NCBI GenBank assembly: GCA_902572775.1
Contig: CACGHF010000003.1
Span: 1 to 50,074, forward strand
DNA: 50,074 nucleotides
From: an uncultured Pelagibacteraceae bacterium
GTDB taxonomy: Bacteria > Pseudomonadota > Alphaproteobacteria > Pelagibacterales > Pelagibacteraceae
Reading direction: 5' to 3'
The notes under the pieces are model-generated. The model did not search any database and had not been told where the DNA came from. It worked only from the letters and a program-made list of their open reading frames with translations. This document shows, piece after piece, positions 25,497 to 35,824 of the stretch (position 1 is its first letter; each line of letters begins with the position of its first letter). The position numbers and the translations under genes were made by a program.

Positions 25497-26477
25497 TTAA
25501 GAAATATCATTATTCAAGATATTGTGAATATGAACTACACCAACTGTTTTTTGTTTCTTTTTATTTTCATAAACACATAAAGATGTGATCTTCTTATTTG
25601 TCATTATTGATAAAGCTTGCGCTGCTAGACAATTTTTATCCACAGAAATCGGATTTTTAGTCATAATTTCTTTTACTTTGAGTGATTGTATAGGTTTACC
25701 TTTTTGATTAAATCTACGTATATCACCATCACTAATTATTCCTTTTATAGATTTTTTTTTATCTCTAACAATTAATATTCCTAATTTTTTTTCACTTAAA
25801 ATTTTTAATGCTTTTTTCATAATTAAGTTTTCATTTACAAATGGAACATCTTTATTTTTGACCATAACATCTTCAACTGTTTTTAATTGAGCACCGAGAC
25901 TCCCAGCGGGATGTATTTTTTTAAAATCAAATTTATCAAATTTTTTATATTTCATCGTTGCGATTGCGAGAGCATCCCCAAGTGCAAGCTGAATTGTAGT
26001 GCTAGATGTTGGGACAATTCCTTCCGACTCTTTAACTTGGGGCATAAGAAGTTTTATATCAGCAGATTTATACAGAAGTGAATCTTTCTTTGACACAATA
26101 CCAATTAATAAAATTTTATTTCTTAAGGCATATTGTATTATATTTTTTAGTTCATGAGTTTGACCAGAATTACTTATTAGAATTAGAATATCTTTTTTTG
26201 AAATACTCCCCAAATCTCCGTGTGAAGAGTCTCCAGCAGACAAATTAAATGAAGGTGTTCCTACAGAAGAAAGTGTTGCTGCAATTTTTGAGGCAATTAA
26301 TCCACTTTTACCAACACCACATAAAATTACTTTTGATTGACATTTTGCTATTTCAATTACTGCTTTATTAAATGAGTTGTTAATATTTTTTTTTAATTTT
26401 TGAAGTGCTTTGATTTCAAGATTGATTACATCTTTAGCAGTAGATATAAATTTTTTTCTTTTCATTAATGTGACCAA
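25497..26477 (-). CDS. kdsD: Arabinose-5-phosphate isomerase (SIS + CBS domains)
   Basis: LCGVGKSGLIASKIAATLSSVGTPSF, HGDLGSISKKDILILISNSGQT, two CBS domains. Confidence 0.9.
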   Translation of the reverse strand: MVTLMKRKKFISTAKDVINLEIKALQKLKKNINNSFNKAVIEIAKCQSKVILCGVGKSGLIASKIAATLSSVGTPSFNLSAGDSSHGDLGSISKKDILILISNSGQTHELKNIIQYALRNKILLIGIVSKKDSLLYKSADIKLLMPQVKESEGIVPTSSTTIQLALGDALAIATMKYKKFDKFDFKKIHPAGSLGAQLKTVEDVMVKNKDVPFVNENLIMKKALKILSEKKLGILIVRDKKKSIKGIISDGDIRRFNQKGKPIQSLKVKEIMTKNPISVDKNCLAAQALSIMTNKKITSLCVYENKKKQKTVGVVHIHNILNNDIS

Positions 26478-27076
26478 ATATCATCCTTAAACTCTGATAA
26501 ATCAAGCTGAACCCTAGTCTTAATGAATTTTAAACAATCCTCATAGAGTTTAACTCTATTTTCTCTTTTAAGTATTTTATAAAGTTCTTCATGAATTTTA
26601 TGTAGATAGATTACATCATTTGCGCAGTATTTTAATTGTGCTTGTGATAATTCTCCACCGAAATCAGAACTTTGAAATTGTTTGCTAATATCTATATTTA
26701 TAAATTCTTTAATTAATGTTTTTAAGGAATGATTATCCGAGTAGGATCTTGAAAGTCGTGATGCAATCTTTGTATCTAACACATTATTTGTTTCAGTTTT
26801 CAAGTAATATTTAATATGAGCTAAATCTGCCCGTGAATAGTGGAAGATTTTTGTAATTTTATCATCACTTAATATTTTAACTAAATTAGGAGCATTATAA
26901 TTATTTCTATCAAATTGAATTATGTGTGCGTCTGAATTGCCAGATGATAATTGTATTAGACACAATGGGTCTCGTCTAACATTAAGACCCATAAATTCAC
27001 CATCAACAGCGATTCTGTTTCCTAAATTTAGTTTTTCTGGTATATCCCCTTTGTGAAGCTGAATATTATTACTCAT
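26465..27076 (-). CDS. rnd: Ribonuclease D-like 3'-5' exonuclease
   Basis: AVDGEFMGL, IFHYSRADLAHI, LKYCANDVIYLHKIHEEL; short, no HRDC. Confidence 0.85.
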   Translation of the reverse strand: MSNNIQLHKGDIPEKLNLGNRIAVDGEFMGLNVRRDPLCLIQLSSGNSDAHIIQFDRNNYNAPNLVKILSDDKITKIFHYSRADLAHIKYYLKTETNNVLDTKIASRLSRSYSDNHSLKTLIKEFINIDISKQFQSSDFGGELSQAQLKYCANDVIYLHKIHEELYKILKRENRVKLYEDCLKFIKTRVQLDLSEFKDDIWSH

Positions 27077-27111
27077 CTAAAACATATATATATGAAAGTA
27101 AAAAATTGTCT

Positions 27112-28104
27112 ATGAAAGCTAAAAATGTTTTAATATTTGGGTGCTCAGGTCAAATAGGTCGTTCAATTGTAAGAAAATTGACTAAAGATAACTATACTGT
27201 AACTGCTGTAACAAGAAATATTCACCAAAAAGGTATTGTTCTGAAAACTTTGGGCAACGCAGGCTTTATTAATATTATTGAGGCCAATATATTTGATGAA
27301 AAAAAAATTAGGGAACTTTTTAAAAAGACAGATATTTGTATAAATTTAGTAGGTATTTTATATGAACAAAAAAAAGGCAATACATTTAAAAATATCCATG
27401 CTGTCTTTCCATCACTTTTAGCTAAATTATCTAAAGAATATAATCTTAAACATTTTATCCACTTATCAGCATTAGGAATTAACGATGCAGTCGACTCTGA
27501 ATATGCCAAAAGCAAGCTTGAGGGAGAAAATGAAATCTTAAAAAACTTTCCTTTAGCTACAATTTTGAGACCATCAATAGTGTACAGTGTCGAGGATAAC
27601 TTTAGTACTTCTTTCATGACGCTCTTAAGTAGGCTCCCTTTATTTCCTCTTTATTATAATGGTAAAACAAGATTTGCTCCCATCGCTTGTAGCGATTTAA
27701 CTGATACAATTCATCATGTGATCTCAAATAATATCTATTCAAAAATAATAGAGTGTGTGGGACCTGAAATAATTACGTTCAAAGAGATATTGCAAAGGTT
27801 ATTAAAACTTATTGATAAAAAAAGAATTTTGCTTCCTTTTCCTTTGCCCTTAGCAGAATTCTCTGCAAGGTGTTTTGAGATATTACCCAAACCTTTACTT
27901 ACAAGGGATCAGTTAAGGCTTTTAAAATATGATAATATTGCATCAGGTAAATATAAAACCAATTCAGATATTGGTATGCCAAGCAAAAGATATTTTAATG
28001 ATGAGGTTAAAAAATATTGCTATATGTGGAGAGATGGTGGACAGTTTTCTACAGAAAAGTATTCTTCAAATAATAATTTGGAAAATAAAACTGGCCAGAA
28101 TTAA
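27112..28104 (+). CDS. NDUFA9-like NAD(P)-binding epimerase-type protein
   Basis: NVLIFGCSGQIGRSIVRKL, FIHLSALGI, YAKSKLEGE, LRPSIVYSVEDNF. ATG at 27112 preferred over TTG at 27106. Confidence 0.8.
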   Translation: MKAKNVLIFGCSGQIGRSIVRKLTKDNYTVTAVTRNIHQKGIVLKTLGNAGFINIIEANIFDEKKIRELFKKTDICINLVGILYEQKKGNTFKNIHAVFPSLLAKLSKEYNLKHFIHLSALGINDAVDSEYAKSKLEGENEILKNFPLATILRPSIVYSVEDNFSTSFMTLLSRLPLFPLYYNGKTRFAPIACSDLTDTIHHVISNNIYSKIIECVGPEIITFKEILQRLLKLIDKKRILLPFPLPLAEFSARCFEILPKPLLTRDQLRLLKYDNIASGKYKTNSDIGMPSKRYFNDEVKKYCYMWRDGGQFSTEKYSSNNNLENKTGQN

Positions 28105-28610
28105 GCAGATTTAATTTTCTTTTCTATAAATTCTGGGAATTCATCCTTATCAATCTGATCTCCTTTTTTGTTTTTACTATCACGACTCTGGTATGCGTAT
28201 AAAAGATGTAGCTTGCAGTAACTGAAGTCTTTTAAAGAAGTTCTCCCACAAAAATAAAAATCTTTATCTGGAGGGTGGCCAATCGGATATTTACAGTCAT
28301 TGTCAGTTAATTCCTCTAATTTTTTTGGATTTTCTGGCTCAAAATCTTTCTCAATTATTAAGGACTTAAATTTACTTCTACGACCTTTTTTTACTTTAAT
28401 AATATTGTTTTCTTCTAAATTGTTTTCTAGATTTGGATTTGAAGTAGCTTTTCTAGTTTTAATTTTTGCAGACAAACCGAGCCTTGAGGCCTTGCCAATT
28501 ATAGAATTTCTCGTAAAGCCAGCGCCCATCTTTTCACTAATTTCTCTTGCAGTGCAAGTCCCCCAATGTTTTTGAAGAAATTCAATATTTTCTTTGGTCC
28601 AATTGCTCAT
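28101..28610 (-). CDS. gcrA: GcrA cell cycle regulator
   Basis: WTKENIEFLQKHWGTCTAREISEKMGAGFTRNSIIGKASRLGL; C-terminal CKYPIG/CGR/YCKLH. Confidence 0.9.
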   Translation of the reverse strand: MSNWTKENIEFLQKHWGTCTAREISEKMGAGFTRNSIIGKASRLGLSAKIKTRKATSNPNLENNLEENNIIKVKKGRRSKFKSLIIEKDFEPENPKKLEELTDNDCKYPIGHPPDKDFYFCGRTSLKDFSYCKLHLLYAYQSRDSKNKKGDQIDKDEFPEFIEKKIKSA

Positions 28611-28796
28611 AACTAGTTATTTTTTGTGTCTCTATATATTGTGTTTATTATTTATAAGACAACAATATACTGATATAAATTAAAATTAAACAATCAAAAA
28701 ATAAGAGTTATCAACATTAATAAGCAAATTAAGTGTATGTATATTTTCAATCCCAACTTGTATTAATAGTTAAACTTTATAAAACGAATTAAATTT

Positions 28797-29963
28797 ATGA
28801 GTTATTTAGCAAAAAATTATAACAGAAAGAAAATTGCCTTTAAGCATGGAAAAGGAAGTTATCTTTTTTCAACTGATGGTAAAAAATATTTAGATTTTGT
28901 TCAAGGAATAGCCGTTAACTCATTAGGTCATGCTCATCCAAAATTAGTTAAAACAATAAGAGATCAATCAAAAAAACTTTGGCATGTTTCTAATGCTTTT
29001 CAAATTCCAGAGGGAGAAAAATTAGCTAAAAAGTTGTGCCAAAAAACATTTGCTGATTATGTTATGTTTCAAAATTCTGGAGCAGAAGCTACCGAGGCAG
29101 CAATAAAGGTTGCCAGAAGATATTTTTACTCAATAGGCAAACCAAATAAAAATAGAGTTTTATGTGTTAAAAATGCGTTTCATGGAAGAACGCTAGCTGC
29201 AATTTTTGCAAGTGGATCTAAGAAAATGACTGAAGGGTTTGGTCCAAAAGTAACAGGTTTTGATCACTTTACCTTTGGAGATCATAATTCACTTAAAAAG
29301 AAAATTAACAAAAACACAGCCGCTATTATGGTTGAAACTATAATGGGTGAAGGTGGTATAAAAGTAATACCAGATTGGTGCTTAAAAGAATTAAGAGCGT
29401 TATGTAATAAGAAAAAAATATTATTAATCCTTGATGAAGTTCAATGTGGGATTGGAAGATCTGGTGATTTCTTTGCTTTTGAAAAATCAAAAGTAAAACC
29501 TGATATTGTGCCAATTGCAAAAGGAATAGGTGGAGGATTTCCTATTGGAGCGGTTTTAATGAATAAAAAAGTTGCTTCAGGAATGGTGCCAGGTACTCAT
29601 GGATCAACATTTGGAGGTAACCCTTTGGCTATGTCCGTTGGAAACACTGTAATGAATATAGTATCAAATAAGAAATTTTTAAATAATGTAAAAAGTTTAT
29701 CAAAATATTTTTTATTTAATCTTAATAAATTTAAAAAAAAATATCCAAATGTGATTAAACAAATAAGAGGAAGAGGTTTTTTAATTGGTATACAGTTATA
29801 TAAAGATCAGACTAAATTTATTAAAAAATTGATGGATAATCAGTTATTGACTATTCGAGCAGCAGAAAATGTTGTTCGGATTTTACCTCCATTAAATGTC
29901 AAAAAAAATGAACTAGATTTAGCATTAAAAATTATTGAAAGGGTCTGTTCGCAGATAAAATAA
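28797..29963 (+). CDS. argD: Acetylornithine aminotransferase
   Basis: NSGAEATEAAIKVARRYFY, FHGRTLAAIFASG, LLILDEVQCGIGRSGDFFAFE, HGSTFGGNPLAMSVGN; before argF. Confidence 0.92.
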   Translation: MSYLAKNYNRKKIAFKHGKGSYLFSTDGKKYLDFVQGIAVNSLGHAHPKLVKTIRDQSKKLWHVSNAFQIPEGEKLAKKLCQKTFADYVMFQNSGAEATEAAIKVARRYFYSIGKPNKNRVLCVKNAFHGRTLAAIFASGSKKMTEGFGPKVTGFDHFTFGDHNSLKKKINKNTAAIMVETIMGEGGIKVIPDWCLKELRALCNKKKILLILDEVQCGIGRSGDFFAFEKSKVKPDIVPIAKGIGGGFPIGAVLMNKKVASGMVPGTHGSTFGGNPLAMSVGNTVMNIVSNKKFLNNVKSLSKYFLFNLNKFKKKYPNVIKQIRGRGFLIGIQLYKDQTKFIKKLMDNQLLTIRAAENVVRILPPLNVKKNELDLALKIIERVCSQIK

Positions 29964-29964
29964 A

Positions 29965-30894
29965 ATGAAACATTTCATTAATTTAAAAGATATACCTTCA
30001 AGAGATCTTAGAAAGATTATTATTGATGCCAAGAAAAGAAAAAGTTTAAGAAAAAAACTAAGTACATTAGAGGTTGATAAGGGTGCACCTCTTAAAGGTA
30101 AGATTTTGATCCAAATGTTCGAAAAAGCAAGTTCACGAACAAGAATTAGTTTTTATTTAGCAATCAAACAGCTAGGAGGAGGCACTTTAACTTTACGTTC
30201 TAATGAACTTCATTTAGGTCAAGGTGGAGAAAGTATTGCTGATACTGCTAAAATTCTCTCCACTTATGGGGATGGTTTTATGATTAGAACTGACAGTGAT
30301 AAAAAGATAGAAGACTTCAAAAAATATTTATCAGTACCAATTATTAATGGTCTAAGTCCGTCTTCACATCCTACTCAAGTTTTATCTGATATTTTTACGG
30401 TTGAAGAAATAATGAAAAAACCTATTTCAAAATTAAATATTTGTTGGATAGGTGACTCAAACAATGTTTTGGATAGCTTAATAGCTGCATCAGTAAAATT
30501 TTCTTTTAAACTAAGCATTGGTTGTCCAAAAAAATTTGAACCAGGAAAAGGAGTAAGAGCTTGGGTCAAAAAAAATAATAAAAAAATTTATATTTATAAT
30601 GATGCAAAAAAAGCAGTTTCAAATGCAGATGTAATTTTTTCTGATAAAGTTATTTCTTTAAATGACAAAGTAAATAAGAAGAAAAAAATAAAAGAATTTA
30701 AAAATTTTAAAATTGATAAAAAACTAATGAGTTATGCAAAAAAAAATTGCATTTTTTTACATTGTTTACCTAGAGGAGATGAAGTGAGTGATGATGTTTT
30801 CTTGGGAAAAAAATCTCACGTATGGCAACAAGCACTTAATAGAGTTCACGTACAAAAAAGTATTTTATTATATTGTTTTGGAAAATTAAGGTAG
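29965..30894 (+). CDS. argF: Ornithine carbamoyltransferase
   Basis: FEKASSRTRISFYLAIKQLGG, SSHPTQVLSDIFT, FLHCLPRGDEVSDDVF. Confidence 0.93.
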   Translation: MKHFINLKDIPSRDLRKIIIDAKKRKSLRKKLSTLEVDKGAPLKGKILIQMFEKASSRTRISFYLAIKQLGGGTLTLRSNELHLGQGGESIADTAKILSTYGDGFMIRTDSDKKIEDFKKYLSVPIINGLSPSSHPTQVLSDIFTVEEIMKKPISKLNICWIGDSNNVLDSLIAASVKFSFKLSIGCPKKFEPGKGVRAWVKKNNKKIYIYNDAKKAVSNADVIFSDKVISLNDKVNKKKKIKEFKNFKIDKKLMSYAKKNCIFLHCLPRGDEVSDDVFLGKKSHVWQQALNRVHVQKSILLYCFGKLR

Positions 30895-31425
30895 CGGTAA
30901 AGGGCTGTCTGAATTCTCATTTAGATATTTTATTACAGAGGCTCTATCTTTTTCTTTTCTAAGACCTGCATATGCCATCTTTGTTCCCTTTATCCATTTA
31001 GCGGGTTTTATTAAAAATCCGTTCAGTTCTTCAAAAGTCCAATTCTTATCATATGCTGCTAGCGCTTTGGAATATTTATAGTCTTCAATCACTCCAACTT
31101 TTCTTCCTACAACATTATACAGAGCTGGACCTATAGCATTCTTTCCTCCTTTAACAATTGAATGACAAGCTGCACATTTTTTAAAAACTTTTTCACCATG
31201 TGCAATATCTCCCATTGCCATCAATGCTGATATATCAATTTTGTCTGACGTTGTGCTTGAGCTACTTGTGGATACAGTAGTGGTAGCTTCTACTTTAACT
31301 GAATAACCAGGTGTTTCAGGTTTTTCTACGTGGAATATAACATCAGATAATTTTCCAATACCGATAACAAGCAGAGCAACCATTAAAACTGCAGCAACTA
31401 TTTTGTTTATTTCAAAAGAATCCAT
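30886..31425 (-). CDS. Membrane-anchored c-type cytochrome
   Basis: N-terminal TM, CAACHS heme motif, GTKMAYAGL distal Met. Confidence 0.9.
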   Translation of the reverse strand: MDSFEINKIVAAVLMVALLVIGIGKLSDVIFHVEKPETPGYSVKVEATTTVSTSSSSTTSDKIDISALMAMGDIAHGEKVFKKCAACHSIVKGGKNAIGPALYNVVGRKVGVIEDYKYSKALAAYDKNWTFEELNGFLIKPAKWIKGTKMAYAGLRKEKDRASVIKYLNENSDSPLPLP

Positions 31426-31538
31426 TTTTTCTAAATTTTGTAGTGAACGTATAACATGATAAATTAAAAAAAAGCTAAAATTTAATGTATAAATTTGCCT
31501 CTATAGTTGTTTAATGAGTATAATAATTTGAAAATATA

Positions 31539-32273
31539 ATGAAAACTTTAGTAATTATACCTTCTAGAATGTCTGCAATCAGGCTGCCTGGTAAACCGTT
31601 ATTAAAAATAAATGGTTTATCAATTATATCACATGTGTCTAAAAAAGCAGAAGAGGCCAATATTGGAGATGTGATTGTAGCTACAGAGGATCAAGAAATT
31701 ATTGATGATGTTAAAGGAAATGGTTTCAATGCTATTTTGACCAGCAATAAACATAAGACAGGAACAGATAGAATCCATGAAGCACTTAAAAAATCAAATA
31801 TTAAAGATGTTGATTTTATTATGAATTTACAAGGTGATGAACCAGCAATCGACATTGATGATATAAAAAGTTTGAATGACAAAATGGTAAAAAATAATTC
31901 CAATTTAGGAACTCTTGCCGCAAGAATAAAAGATAATAAAAATTTGAAAAATGAAAATATTGTTAAGGTCATCACTGAAAACAGCCTAGAAACGGATCAT
32001 TTTCCAAAGGCAGTATCCTTTTCAAGAAAATCTGAACAGTTAGAAAATATTTATCACCATATTGGAATTTATTGTTATTCAAGAGATTGTCTTAAAAAAT
32101 TTGTTAACTTGGATCAATCCAAAAATGAAATAGAAAATCGACTAGAGCAGTTAAGAGCATTAGATAATAATATTGATATCAATGTTTCACTTGCTATGTC
32201 ATCTCCAATAGGAGTAGATACAGAGGAAGATTATCTAGCCTTAAAAAAAATAATGGAATATAAGAATTTATGA
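31539..32273 (+). CDS. kdsB: 3-deoxy-manno-octulosonate cytidylyltransferase
   Basis: IIPSRMSAIRLPGKPLLKI, KTGTDRIHEAL, VDTEEDYLALKKI. Confidence 0.93.
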   Translation: MKTLVIIPSRMSAIRLPGKPLLKINGLSIISHVSKKAEEANIGDVIVATEDQEIIDDVKGNGFNAILTSNKHKTGTDRIHEALKKSNIKDVDFIMNLQGDEPAIDIDDIKSLNDKMVKNNSNLGTLAARIKDNKNLKNENIVKVITENSLETDHFPKAVSFSRKSEQLENIYHHIGIYCYSRDCLKKFVNLDQSKNEIENRLEQLRALDNNIDINVSLAMSSPIGVDTEEDYLALKKIMEYKNL

Positions 32274-33103
32274 CTAAAATTTATTTTCAAGGAACCTTTG
32301 GTGCATATTCTCACTTAGCAGCACTTTCTATTGATCCTAAAGCAGAAATCTTGCCATGTAAAACTTTTGATGAGTGTTTTAACAAAGCCTCAGAAGAACC
32401 TGAAAGTAGAATAATAATACCAGAGTCTAATAGAATTACAGGTAACATTGGTATTGAATATTTAATTTTTAAACACAGGCTTAATATTTATCAAGAGCAC
32501 TTTCAAAAAATTGAACATAATTTATTAGGACAGCCTGGAGCAAAATTAAAAGATATCAAAGAGGTATACTCTCATGCACAAGGACTATCTCAGTGTTCAA
32601 AATTTATAAAAGATAATTATTTAGCAGAACATATTAGAGCAGATACTGCTGGATCTGCAGAAATGATTTCTAAAACAAAAGATGTTAAGCAATCAGCTAT
32701 AGCATCCTCATTGAGTGCTGAAATTTATGGCTTAGAAGTAATTAAAAAAAATATAGAAAATGAAAGTGGAAATTTGACAAGATTTTTGGTTATGGGAAAA
32801 AATATTTCTCAACCAGAATTTAAAGATAAAACTTACATAACCTCTTTTTTATTTAAATTGAAAAGTAAGCCAGCTGCCCTCTATCAATCACTAGGAGGTT
32901 TTGCTATTAATGGTGTAAATTTAACTAAACTACAAAGTTATCCAGAAAAAAATAGTTTCGATTCTTATTTTTTCTTATGTGATTTAGATGGACATATTGA
33001 AGACTCAAAAGTTCAAAAATCTCTTGAAGAGCTGGGCCTACATTGTGAGGATTTTCACGTTCTAGGTGTTTTTGAAGCTGATAGTTTGAGACAAAATAAA
33101 TAA
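32270..33103 (+). CDS. pheA: Prephenate dehydratase
   Basis: YFQGTFGAYSHLAAL, ADTAGSAEMI, NLTRFLVMGK, C-terminal ACT domain. Confidence 0.9.
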   Translation: MTKIYFQGTFGAYSHLAALSIDPKAEILPCKTFDECFNKASEEPESRIIIPESNRITGNIGIEYLIFKHRLNIYQEHFQKIEHNLLGQPGAKLKDIKEVYSHAQGLSQCSKFIKDNYLAEHIRADTAGSAEMISKTKDVKQSAIASSLSAEIYGLEVIKKNIENESGNLTRFLVMGKNISQPEFKDKTYITSFLFKLKSKPAALYQSLGGFAINGVNLTKLQSYPEKNSFDSYFFLCDLDGHIEDSKVQKSLEELGLHCEDFHVLGVFEADSLRQNK

Positions 33104-33149
33104 GAATCTTTTCTTGTAGATTAGAAATTTTAACTGCTATAATAGATTT

Positions 33150-33233
33150 GGAGGCTAGAGGTGGATGCTGCTTGAACCCGACCAGATCTTAACGGAAGCA
33201 GTCGTAGAGACAGTTATTCAGGTTCTAGTCTCC
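33150..33233 (+). ncRNA. ffs: Bacterial small SRP RNA
   Basis: Terminal stem GGAGGCTAGA/TCTAGTCTCC; core GCTGCTTGAACCCGACCAGATCTTAACGGAAGCAG; TATAAT box upstream; precedes dnaX. Confidence 0.85.
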
Positions 33234-33243
33234 TTATAGATAT

Positions 33244-34899
33244 ATGAATAATAACTCAAAAGTATTAGCATTAAAATATAGACCTCAAACTTTTGATGAT
33301 CTTATTGGTCAAGAGGTTGTTGCAGAAACTATTACTAATTCGATTAAGGCTGACAAAATACCGAATGCATATTTGTTCACTGGAATAAGGGGAATAGGAA
33401 AAACTACTACTGCAAGAATTGTTGCAAAAGCACTTAATTGTTCAAATGGTATCGATAAATTATGTAAAGAAAACTTTTGTGAAAGCTGTAAATCTATAAG
33501 TGAGTCTAGTCATATAGATGTGCTTGAAATGGATGCGGCAAGCAAAACAGGTGTAGACGACGTAAGAGATTTAATCGAATTTTCAAAATATGGGCCGACT
33601 TCTGCTAAATATAAAATCTTCATTATTGATGAAGTTCATATGTTAAGCAAACAAGCATTTAATGCTTTATTAAAAACTTTAGAGGAACCACCAGAATATC
33701 TAAAATTTATTTTTGCAACAACAGAAATTAAAAAAATTCCAATTACAGTAGTATCTAGATGTCAAAGATTTGATCTATCTAGAATTAAATCCTCAGAATT
33801 GTTGGAGTTTATTAAAAAAATTAAGGACAAGGAAAATGGAAAAATAAGCGAAGATGCTTTAAAGCTTATAGTAAAAATTTCTGAGGGTTCTGTTAGAGAT
33901 TCTTTATCGTTACTCGATAGAGCATTATTAAGTTTGGATGAAGGAAAAGAATTAGACTTAAATTCAGCTCAGAAAATTTTTGGGTATTTTGATAAATCTC
34001 AATTAATTGATTTGTTTGAGTTAATTTTAAAAGGTGAAGAAACAAAAGTAATAAGTATTTATAGAAAAATTTATGATCAAGGTGTTGAACCAAAGGTTTT
34101 TATTAACGATTTCTTAGAGTTACTTTACTACTTTAAAAATATTAATTCTTTAACTTTAGAAAGTACAAACTTTTCATTAAATGATGAAGAATTTTCTAAA
34201 ATTAAAAATTTATCAAATCAAATAGATTCTGAGGTATTAATATTATTTTGGCAATTTGCCATCTCTTCTCTCGAAGAGATAGATATAGTTTCTAATCAAC
34301 ACCTTTCAATTGAGATGCTCTTAATAAGATTAATGCATTTAAGTTCTACAAAATCTGAAAATAAAATTGGAAATGTTGAGGTTGACTTGAAGAGTGAAAA
34401 TTTTGTAAAGAATATAGAAACTGAATTAACTTCTAAAACAATAAATCAAATTAAGAATGTTTCACAGGAAGAAAAAGTCAAACCAGAAGTTCAGACAGAA
34501 ATTAAAGCAGAACATGAAATTAATATAAATGCATTTGAGGATTTAATTGAAATTTGCTCAAAAAAAAGAGAGATCAAACTCAAATACGAGTTAGAAAAAA
34601 ATGTTAATCTTGTAAAATTTGAAAAAAATAGAATTGAAATATCTTTTAATGAAAGTTTAGATAAAGATTTTGTAAAAGATTTATCATCAAAGCTTTTTGA
34701 ATGGACCGGTGAAAGATGGATTATTACGTTTAGTAAATTAAAAGGGCAAATGTCAGTAAAAGATAAAGAAAAAAATGTAAAAAAACAGTTAATTGATGAA
34801 ATGAAAAATTCAGAAATATTTAAAAGTGTGATGGATAAATTTCATGATGCCGAATTAATAGATGTAAATTCAAACAAAGATGGAGTTGATAATGACTGA
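33244..34899 (+). CDS. dnaX: DNA polymerase III subunit gamma/tau
   Basis: ALKYRPQTFDDLIGQE, AYLFTGIRGIGKTTTARI, IIDEVHMLSKQAFNALLKTLEEPP. Confidence 0.95.
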   Translation: MNNNSKVLALKYRPQTFDDLIGQEVVAETITNSIKADKIPNAYLFTGIRGIGKTTTARIVAKALNCSNGIDKLCKENFCESCKSISESSHIDVLEMDAASKTGVDDVRDLIEFSKYGPTSAKYKIFIIDEVHMLSKQAFNALLKTLEEPPEYLKFIFATTEIKKIPITVVSRCQRFDLSRIKSSELLEFIKKIKDKENGKISEDALKLIVKISEGSVRDSLSLLDRALLSLDEGKELDLNSAQKIFGYFDKSQLIDLFELILKGEETKVISIYRKIYDQGVEPKVFINDFLELLYYFKNINSLTLESTNFSLNDEEFSKIKNLSNQIDSEVLILFWQFAISSLEEIDIVSNQHLSIEMLLIRLMHLSSTKSENKIGNVEVDLKSENFVKNIETELTSKTINQIKNVSQEEKVKPEVQTEIKAEHEININAFEDLIEICSKKREIKLKYELEKNVNLVKFEKNRIEISFNESLDKDFVKDLSSKLFEWTGERWIITFSKLKGQMSVKDKEKNVKKQLIDEMKNSEIFKSVMDKFHDAELIDVNSNKDGVDND

Positions 34900-35209
34900 T
34901 TTTAGTAAAATTTTAGATAAAGCAAAAGAACTTGAGGCAAAAATGAAAGAAAGCCAACAAAAGATTAAGGAAATTAGAGTTGAAGGAGTTTCGGGTTCAA
35001 ATTCTGTAAAGATAACTTTGGATGGAGAGGGAGAGATGCAAACAATAAAGTTATCTGATGAAATTATGAAAGAGGACAAAACTATAATTGAAGATTTAAT
35101 TGTTGCAGCACATAATAGTGCTAAATCTCAACTTAAATCAAAAACTACTGAGGAAATTTCAAAAGCAACTGGAGGTTTTGGAATTCCTGGTTTTAAATGG
35201 CCTTTATAA
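34892..35209 (+). CDS. YbaB/EbfC nucleoid-associated protein
   Basis: FSKILDKAKELEAKMKESQQKIKEIRVEG, GFGIPGFKWPL; between dnaX and recR. Confidence 0.9.
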   Translation: MTDFSKILDKAKELEAKMKESQQKIKEIRVEGVSGSNSVKITLDGEGEMQTIKLSDEIMKEDKTIIEDLIVAAHNSAKSQLKSKTTEEISKATGGFGIPGFKWPL

Positions 35210-35212
35210 TAA

Positions 35213-35824
35213 ATGCAAAACATCAGTGAGATAGAAGAATTAATTAAATTAATTTCAAAACTTCCAGGCTTAGGTCCCAAATCAGCAAAAAGAATTGTTT
35301 TAAAATTAATAAATAATCGTGACGAACTTGTAAAACCTATGGCAAATACATTGGCGCAGGTTTATAAAAATGTAGTTAGATGCAATTCATGTGGTGCTTT
35401 AAAGTCAAATTCAAATGGTTGTTTAAATTGTGAGAATACAAAAGAAAAATATAATAAAATTTGTGTAGTAGAGGATATTGCAGACCAATGGTCGATTGAA
35501 AATTCAAATATCTTTCAGGGCTATTTTCATATTTTGGGTGGAACAATTTCTTCAGTTGGCCAAAGAAAAGAAGATTTATTAATTAACTCATTAGTAGAAA
35601 GAGTTAACAGAGATAAAATTGAAGAGGTAATTCTAGCAACTAGTGCAACTGTGGAAGGTCAAACAACTGCATATTATATTCAAGATAGTCTTAAAAATTT
35701 AGATGTTAAAATTACTAAATTAGCACAAGGTTTACCAGTAGGAGGAGAGATTGAAAGTTTAGATGATGGGACTTTATTTTCTGCTTTTAAAAATCGATCT
35801 AATTTGGTTTCGAACTCAGATTAG
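35213..35824 (+). CDS. recR: Recombination protein RecR
   Basis: LPGLGPKSAKRIVLKL, CNSCGALKSNSNGCLNC, ICVVEDIAD, TVEGQTTAYYI. Confidence 0.95.
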   Translation: MQNISEIEELIKLISKLPGLGPKSAKRIVLKLINNRDELVKPMANTLAQVYKNVVRCNSCGALKSNSNGCLNCENTKEKYNKICVVEDIADQWSIENSNIFQGYFHILGGTISSVGQRKEDLLINSLVERVNRDKIEEVILATSATVEGQTTAYYIQDSLKNLDVKITKLAQGLPVGGEIESLDDGTLFSAFKNRSNLVSNSD

